Assembly: GCA_902766345.1 (NCBI GenBank)
Contig: CACXDK010000270.1
Location: 1 to 5,883 of the forward strand
DNA from: an uncultured Spirochaetaceae bacterium
Lineage (GTDB): Bacteria > Spirochaetota > Spirochaetia > Treponematales > Treponemataceae
Direction: 5' to 3'
Length of the DNA stretch: 5,883 nucleotides
The first letter of the stretch is position 1. Each line of letters begins with the position of its first letter. The position numbers and the translations under genes were made by a program. Positions 4,674 through 5,883 of this stretch are shown here, piece after piece. The notes beneath the pieces are model-generated. The model did no database searches. It worked only from the letters and a program-made list of their open reading frames with translations, and was not told the DNA's origin.

Positions 4674-5883
4674 ATGTTCCATAAAAAACGTACACTCATT
4701 ACATTCCTTACAATATATATAGCACTTTCTGGTGCAATTATTTTTGCACAGAATAAACCCGTGCAGGGCAGTACATATCAGTACAACACTAACGGCGGGC
4801 CAGTACTTTTTGAATTTAAATACAAAGAAGGTGACAATTCCCGCATTCTTTCAACTGTAAAAGAAGATGTATATGTAAATAGAAGGCTCGACCATCATGC
4901 AGTAATCCTGAATAGAATTTCAAACACGATTACAGAAGTAAAGCCAGACGGAAGCGGAACTCATAATTCTACCTTCATGACTACGGAAGATTCCACAGGC
5001 TCTTTGACTGGTGCAAAGTTTTCTTGGGGCGAAGAATACAACAGCATTTTTGACCGCAATAAAAAAGGCATTTTTACTATAGAAGATAAATATTTCATGC
5101 CTACAGTGCGTGATGTTCCATCATTCCCAGATAAACCTGTAGCTCCTGGCGAAACTTGGATGGCACAGGGGCACGAAGCTCATGATCTTAGACATCAGTT
5201 CAACCTGCAAACTCCTTACAAAGTGCCTTTTACTGCAACTTATACATATCTTGGAACGGTCAACCGTGATAAGACAGAAGTTAAGACAATGAGCTATGCA
5301 GCTTCAAGTGCCTCAAAAGAAAGCAACAACAAGGCTACTGTAAAGGAAAGCAATATTCTTCATGTCATTAACGTAAAATATAATCTTTACACCGAAACTC
5401 CACGTCCAGACATTAATTCTATGTATAGCGACTATCCTGTAATGATGATGGGGTATAGTGATGAACTGATTTTCTGGGATAATGAAAAAGGCGCAATAGA
5501 CCATTATTCTGAAACCTTCAGGATTATAATGGAAACCTCTTTTGGAAACATTCTCGAATTTAGAGGCAGTGCTCATGCTGAGATTACAGAATTTTCAAGA
5601 ACCGCTACAGATGAAAATGTTGAAGACATTCAAAACATTGTAGACCAACTGGGGCTTGAAAACGTAACTGTAAAGAAAAGCGACAAAGGTTTGACTTTAT
5701 CTATTGAAAACATTCAGTTTAAGCCTGAAAGTTCAGAGCTTGTAGACACTGAAAAAGAAAAGATTGATCAGATTGCAAAAATCCTTGAATCATATCCAAA
5801 TAATGACATTCTGATTTCCGGGCATACTGCGGTTGCGGCAGGTGGGGTAGATCCTCAGATTTTGAGTGAACAGCGTGCTCAGT
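4674..5883 (+). CDS. Exported OmpA-family protein, 3' end cut by window edge
   Basis: The open frame gives 403 residues to the window edge with no stop reached. The ATG is preceded by a strong ribosome-binding site GGAGG (4662-4666) at 7 nt. Residues 1-25 are a signal peptide: basic HKKR, a hydrophobic core, then a likely cleavage after IFA25 before QNK. Residues about 26-330 form a large, mostly beta-type exported region that I cannot assign to a named domain. From about residue 336 the sequence follows the OmpA C-terminal peptidoglycan-associating fold: GLTLSIENIQFKPESSEL, an IDQIAKIL helix, DILISGHTA (378-386) and LSEQRA (397-402). The Arg of the LSxxRA motif is present (R401), but the Asp of the usual GHTD is Ala (A386). 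Role by inference: an outer-membrane or periplasmic envelope protein contacting the cell wall. This architecture fits spirochete OmpA-like proteins. The domain's last 30-40 residues are missing. Confidence 0.9.
   Translation, partial: MFHKKRTLITFLTIYIALSGAIIFAQNKPVQGSTYQYNTNGGPVLFEFKYKEGDNSRILSTVKEDVYVNRRLDHHAVILNRISNTITEVKPDGSGTHNSTFMTTEDSTGSLTGAKFSWGEEYNSIFDRNKKGIFTIEDKYFMPTVRDVPSFPDKPVAPGETWMAQGHEAHDLRHQFNLQTPYKVPFTATYTYLGTVNRDKTEVKTMSYAASSASKESNNKATVKESNILHVINVKYNLYTETPRPDINSMYSDYPVMMMGYSDELIFWDNEKGAIDHYSETFRIIMETSFGNILEFRGSAHAEITEFSRTATDENVEDIQNIVDQLGLENVTVKKSDKGLTLSIENIQFKPESSELVDTEKEKIDQIAKILESYPNNDILISGHTAVAAGGVDPQILSEQRAQ

Noticed and set aside
5313..5576. Minus-strand 87-codon ORF inside the OmpA-family gene
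   Set aside because: It is antisense to the continuous exported-protein frame and its translation shows no family features.

Overview
The window looks like ordinary chromosome from an AT-rich bacterium, most likely a host-associated Treponema or a close spirochete relative. This assignment is an inference. It rests on the low-GC coding style, the spirochete-like OmpA-domain protein whose peptidoglycan-binding motif reads GHTA instead of GHTD, and the mix of a GH35 enzyme, tripeptidase T and a membrane-anchored COG4741-type endonuclease. No rRNA, tRNA, IS element, phage gene or CRISPR array was seen.

Layout from left to right. (1) Positions 1-1037, minus strand: tripeptidase T (pepT), missing its C-terminus at the window edge. 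(2) Positions 1038-1112: a 75-bp divergent promoter region in which the -35 boxes of the two promoters lie almost exactly on top of each other. (3) Positions 1113-1805 and 1822-4035, plus strand: an apparent two-gene operon encoding a small secreted protein of unknown function and a cytoplasmic family-35 glycoside hydrolase. (4) Positions 4036-4181: a convergent intergenic region filled by five contiguous 23-bp repeat units, each built around the palindrome TAGTGTACACTA or a decayed copy. Units 3 and 4 can also fold into a hairpin followed by eight T. (5) Positions 4182-4613, minus strand: a one-TM, PD-(D/E)XK-type endonuclease related to archaeal Holliday junction resolvases. (6) Positions 4614-4673: a short divergent region holding a perfect 12-bp palindrome. 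(7) Positions 4674-5883, plus strand: an exported OmpA-family protein, cut by the window edge inside its C-terminal OmpA domain.

The genes do not form one obvious pathway. PepT and the GH35 enzyme both fit intracellular processing of imported peptides and oligosaccharides, which suits a fermentative gut or oral organism. The secreted protein and the OmpA protein belong to the envelope. The most unusual item is the 23-bp palindromic tandem array. It is not explained by any gene and could be a terminator, a multi-copy protein-binding array, or a dispersed repeat family.
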